From: Maritimibacter sp.
GTDB taxonomy: Bacteria > Pseudomonadota > Alphaproteobacteria > Rhodobacterales > Rhodobacteraceae
Assembly (NCBI GenBank): GCA_011389895.1
Contig: JAABTN010000009.1
Location: 1-64,000, forward strand
Direction: 5' to 3'
DNA: 64,000 bases
Shown: one piece after another, positions 61,615 to 64,000 of the stretch
Layout of the letters: every line of letters starts with the position of its first letter
Position numbering within the stretch: the first letter of the stretch is position 1
Position numbers and translations under genes: made by a program
The notes under the pieces: model-generated
The model's database searches: none
What the model was told of the DNA's origin: nothing
The model's input: only the letters and a program-made list of their open reading frames with translations

Positions 61615-63090
61615 ATGCTCGACACGACGATTCCGACCAAGGTGGATATTGCCGATCAGCGGCTTTTGCGCAGCTTTGCCTACCTGAACGGCAAATGGCG
61701 CGCGGCCAGCGATGGCGCGACCTTCAACGTCACCGATCCGGCGACCGGGGCGCGGTTGGGCGAGGTGGCAAAGCTCACCACCGATGACAGCCGCGCCGCC
61801 GTGGATGCGGCGCAGGAGGCCTTTGCGGACTGGTCCTACAAACTGCCGCAGGAACGGGCCACGATCCTGCGCAAGTGGTTCGACCTGATGATCGAGCACA
61901 AGGAAGACCTTGCCAAGATCATGGTGCTGGAGCAGGGCAAGCCGATCTCGGAAGCGCGCGGTGAAATCGACTATGCCGCGAGCTTTCTTGAATTCTACGC
62001 CGAAGAGGCCAAGCGCCCGAACATCGAGGGCGTGACATCGCACCTGCATGACGCGGAAGTGGAGCTCTGGCTTGAACCCGTCGGTGTCGTGGCGCTTGTC
62101 ACCCCGTGGAATTTCCCATCTGCGATGCTGACGCGCAAGGCCGCCGCCGCCCTCGCTGCAGGCTGCACCATCGTGGCACACCCGTCGCATGAAACGCCGT
62201 TCTCGGCGCTTGCGCTGGCCGAGCTGGCCGAACGCGCCGGTGTTCCCGCGGGCGTGTTCAACGTGGTGACGGGCGATGCCCCGACGATCGTTGAACCCTG
62301 GACCGCCGACAACCGGGTGCGCGCCCTGTCTTTCACCGGCTCGACCGAGATCGGGCGGCTGCTTTACCGCCAATCCGCCGACACGATCAAGAAACTGGTG
62401 CTTGAGCTGGGCGGCCATGCCCCGGTGATCGTGTTCAAGGGGGCCGATCTGGATGAGGCGATCGACGAGACGATGAAGGCGAAATGGGCCACCTCGGGGC
62501 AGGATTGTCTTGGGGCGAACCGTATCTACGTGGAACGCTCGGTCTATGACGCCTTCTGCGCACGCTTTGCCGAAGAGACCGAAAAGCTCACCGTGGGGCG
62601 CGGCATGGATGACCCTGACCTCGGCCCGCTGATGAACGAAAGCGCGGTTGCCAAGCAGGAAGACCATGTGGCCGATGCCATCGCCAAGGGTGCGAAGGTG
62701 CTGACCGGTGGCAAACGGCTTGAAAACGGGGACCTGTTCTATGCGCCCACCGTGCTGGCCGATGTGGCCGACGAGGCCGCGATCATGCGCGAGGAAACCT
62801 TTGGCCCGGTCGCGGCGATCACGCCCTTTGACAGCGAAGACGAGGTGGTGCGCCGCGCCAATGACACCGAATTCGGGCTGGTGGCCTATGTCCACACCAT
62901 GGACCCGCGACGGATTTACCGGCTGAGCCGGGCCTTGCAATACGGCATGGTCGCGGTCAACCGGACCAAGGTCACCGGGGCGCCGATCCCCTTCGGTGGC
63001 ACCAAGCAATCCGGTCTGGGGCGCGAAGGTGCGCGCCGTGGCATGGAAGAATTCATGGAGATCAAATACGTCTGCCGTGACTGGGCATGA
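61615..63090 (+). CDS. ssd: Succinate-semialdehyde/aspartate-semialdehyde dehydrogenase of the ectoine pathway
   Basis: 491 residues, aldehyde dehydrogenase family. Motifs are VALVTPWNFPSAMLTRKAAA, the Glu in LVLELGGHAPVIV, the Cys in SGQDCLGANRIYV and PFGGTKQSGLGREG. In the cluster it is named ssd/doeC and oxidises the semialdehyde made from diaminobutyrate. The ATG at 61615 follows AGGAGAGAAACAT. A 102-nt gap separates it from asnC. Confidence 0.9.
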   Translation: MLDTTIPTKVDIADQRLLRSFAYLNGKWRAASDGATFNVTDPATGARLGEVAKLTTDDSRAAVDAAQEAFADWSYKLPQERATILRKWFDLMIEHKEDLAKIMVLEQGKPISEARGEIDYAASFLEFYAEEAKRPNIEGVTSHLHDAEVELWLEPVGVVALVTPWNFPSAMLTRKAAAALAAGCTIVAHPSHETPFSALALAELAERAGVPAGVFNVVTGDAPTIVEPWTADNRVRALSFTGSTEIGRLLYRQSADTIKKLVLELGGHAPVIVFKGADLDEAIDETMKAKWATSGQDCLGANRIYVERSVYDAFCARFAEETEKLTVGRGMDDPDLGPLMNESAVAKQEDHVADAIAKGAKVLTGGKRLENGDLFYAPTVLADVADEAAIMREETFGPVAAITPFDSEDEVVRRANDTEFGLVAYVHTMDPRRIYRLSRALQYGMVAVNRTKVTGAPIPFGGTKQSGLGREGARRGMEEFMEIKYVCRDWA

Positions 63091-63152
63091 ACCATGTCAC
63101 CCGCACCTGATACAGCCAATAATACGAAAAACGCGAACACCAAGGACAAGAC

Positions 63153-64000
63153 ATGCTGAAGAACGACCAACTCGACGCCTGGGACCGAGACAATTTCTTC
63201 CACCCCTCAACGCACCTCGGGCAATTCGCCCGTGGTGAAGCGCCGAACCGGGTGATCAAGACCGGCGAAGGCTGTCACATCACCGATCGTGATGGCACCC
63301 GGCTTCTCGATGCCTTCGCGGGCCTTTACTGCGTCAACGCGGGCTACGGGCGGGCCGAAATCGCCGATGCCATTGCCGAACAGGCGCGCGAGCTGGCCTA
63401 TTACCACGCCTACGTTGGCCATGGCACCGAGGCTTCGATCACGCTCGCCAAGATGATCCTCGACCGCGCGCCGGCGCATATGTCCAAGGTCTATTTCGGC
63501 CTCTCCGGCTCGGACGCCAACGAGACCAACATCAAGCTGGTCTGGTATTACAACAACATCCTCGGGCGACCCGAGAAGAAAAAGATCATCTCGCGCTGGC
63601 GCGGTTATCACGGCTCGGGGCTGATGACCGGCTCGCTCACCGGGCTTGAGCTGTTTCACAAGAAATTCGACCTGCCGCTGTCGCAGGTGATCCACACCGA
63701 AGCGCCGTATTATTTCCGCCGCCCGGACACCGCCATGACCGAGGCGGATTTCGTCGCGCATTGCGTGGCCGAGCTTGAAAACCTCATCGAGGAAGAAGGG
63801 GCCGACACCATCGCGGCCTTCATTGGGGAACCGGCGCTTGGCACCGGTGGCCTTGTCCCGCCGCCCGCCGGATACTGGGCGGCGATCCAGGCGGTTCTGG
63901 AGAAACACGACATCCTGCTCATCGCCGATGAGGTGGTGACCGGGTTCGGGCGTCTCGGTTCGATGTTCGGCTCGGACCACTACGGGTTGAAGCCCGACCT
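63153..64000 (+). CDS. atf: Class III aminotransferase of the ectoine pathway, 3' truncated
   Basis: 282 codons are visible, running off the window end. It is a fold type I PLP enzyme: GLYCVNAGYGRAEIADAI, SGSDANETNIKLVWYYNN, RWRGYHGSGLMTGSLTG and the PLP-contact Asp in LLIADEVVTGFGRLG. The catalytic Lys would be just beyond the edge. In ectoine clusters (atf/doeD) it deaminates diaminobutyrate. CAAGGACAAG precedes the ATG. Confidence 0.9.
   Translation, partial: MLKNDQLDAWDRDNFFHPSTHLGQFARGEAPNRVIKTGEGCHITDRDGTRLLDAFAGLYCVNAGYGRAEIADAIAEQARELAYYHAYVGHGTEASITLAKMILDRAPAHMSKVYFGLSGSDANETNIKLVWYYNNILGRPEKKKIISRWRGYHGSGLMTGSLTGLELFHKKFDLPLSQVIHTEAPYYFRRPDTAMTEADFVAHCVAELENLIEEEGADTIAAFIGEPALGTGGLVPPPAGYWAAIQAVLEKHDILLIADEVVTGFGRLGSMFGSDHYGLKPD

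Noticed and set aside
1-64000. CRISPR arrays, insertion sequences, prophage or toxin-antitoxin loci
   Set aside because: No regularly spaced repeats, transposase, integrase or phage genes were seen on either strand.

Overview
The window is about 64 kb of GC-rich chromosomal DNA from an alphaproteobacterium, almost certainly a marine member of the Rhodobacteraceae (Roseobacter group). The evidence is the alphaproteobacterial S10-spc-alpha ribosomal order, the rpmH-rnpA-yidD and yidC-engB-argB blocks, a BztABCD/AapJQMP acidic amino-acid transporter, an F1-ATPase assembly factor of the ATP12 family, a GlpSTPQUV glycerol ABC transporter, and an ectoine/hydroxyectoine catabolic cluster. No CRISPR array, prophage, insertion sequence or replication origin was seen.

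Positions 1-22629 hold the complete ribosomal protein super-operon, from the last codons of tuf through rpsJ to rpoA and rplQ. It is unusually broken up. Non-ribosomal cargo sits at four points: after rplW (L,D-transpeptidase, lipoprotein, DUF2200), after rplP (bacterioferritin, a 2OG-Fe(II) oxygenase-like protein, two related membrane proteins, an RTX-like protein), after rpmD (a metallo-beta-lactamase-fold protein) and after adk (a small secreted protein). Three of the interruptions begin with a clear terminator. After all four, the ribosomal genes restart from a recognisable sigma-70 promoter followed by a leader of about 90-165 nt with hairpins. These leaders, above all the duplicated hairpin before rplB and the three-hairpin leader before the TTG-started rpsM, are the best candidates here for undescribed regulatory RNA.

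Positions 22683-32567 hold a small ORF, a LuxR-type regulator without a synthase, rarA, crcB, an RluA-family pseudouridine synthase, a HAD phosphatase and the ATP12 chaperone in a tightly overlapping run, then the four-gene Bzt/Aap transporter with a strong hairpin behind its binding-protein gene. Positions 32611-41124 are mostly on the minus strand: sixA-like phosphatase, argB, engB, yidC, then an EAL protein, ttcA and a sulfotransferase that separate yidC from yidD-rnpA-rpmH. Positions 41394-44908 encode a TVP38 membrane protein, a MerA-like flavoprotein and an orphan histidine kinase, followed by tRNA-Arg(ACG).

Positions 45230-57703 hold a TetR/VOC divergent pair with twin operators, then glpR and the glpD-glpSTPQUV-glpK glycerol uptake and oxidation operon with a trailing iron-type alcohol dehydrogenase. 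Three similar CGAA-based repeats between glpR and glpD are candidate GlpR sites. The two glycerol ATPases are complementary: each lacks a motif that the other keeps. Positions 57735-64000 are the ectoine/hydroxyectoine degradation cluster (ectoine hydrolase on the minus strand; eutB, eutC, asnC, ssd and a 3'-truncated aminotransferase on the plus strand). EutA and the N-acetyl-diaminobutyrate deacetylase are not in the window.
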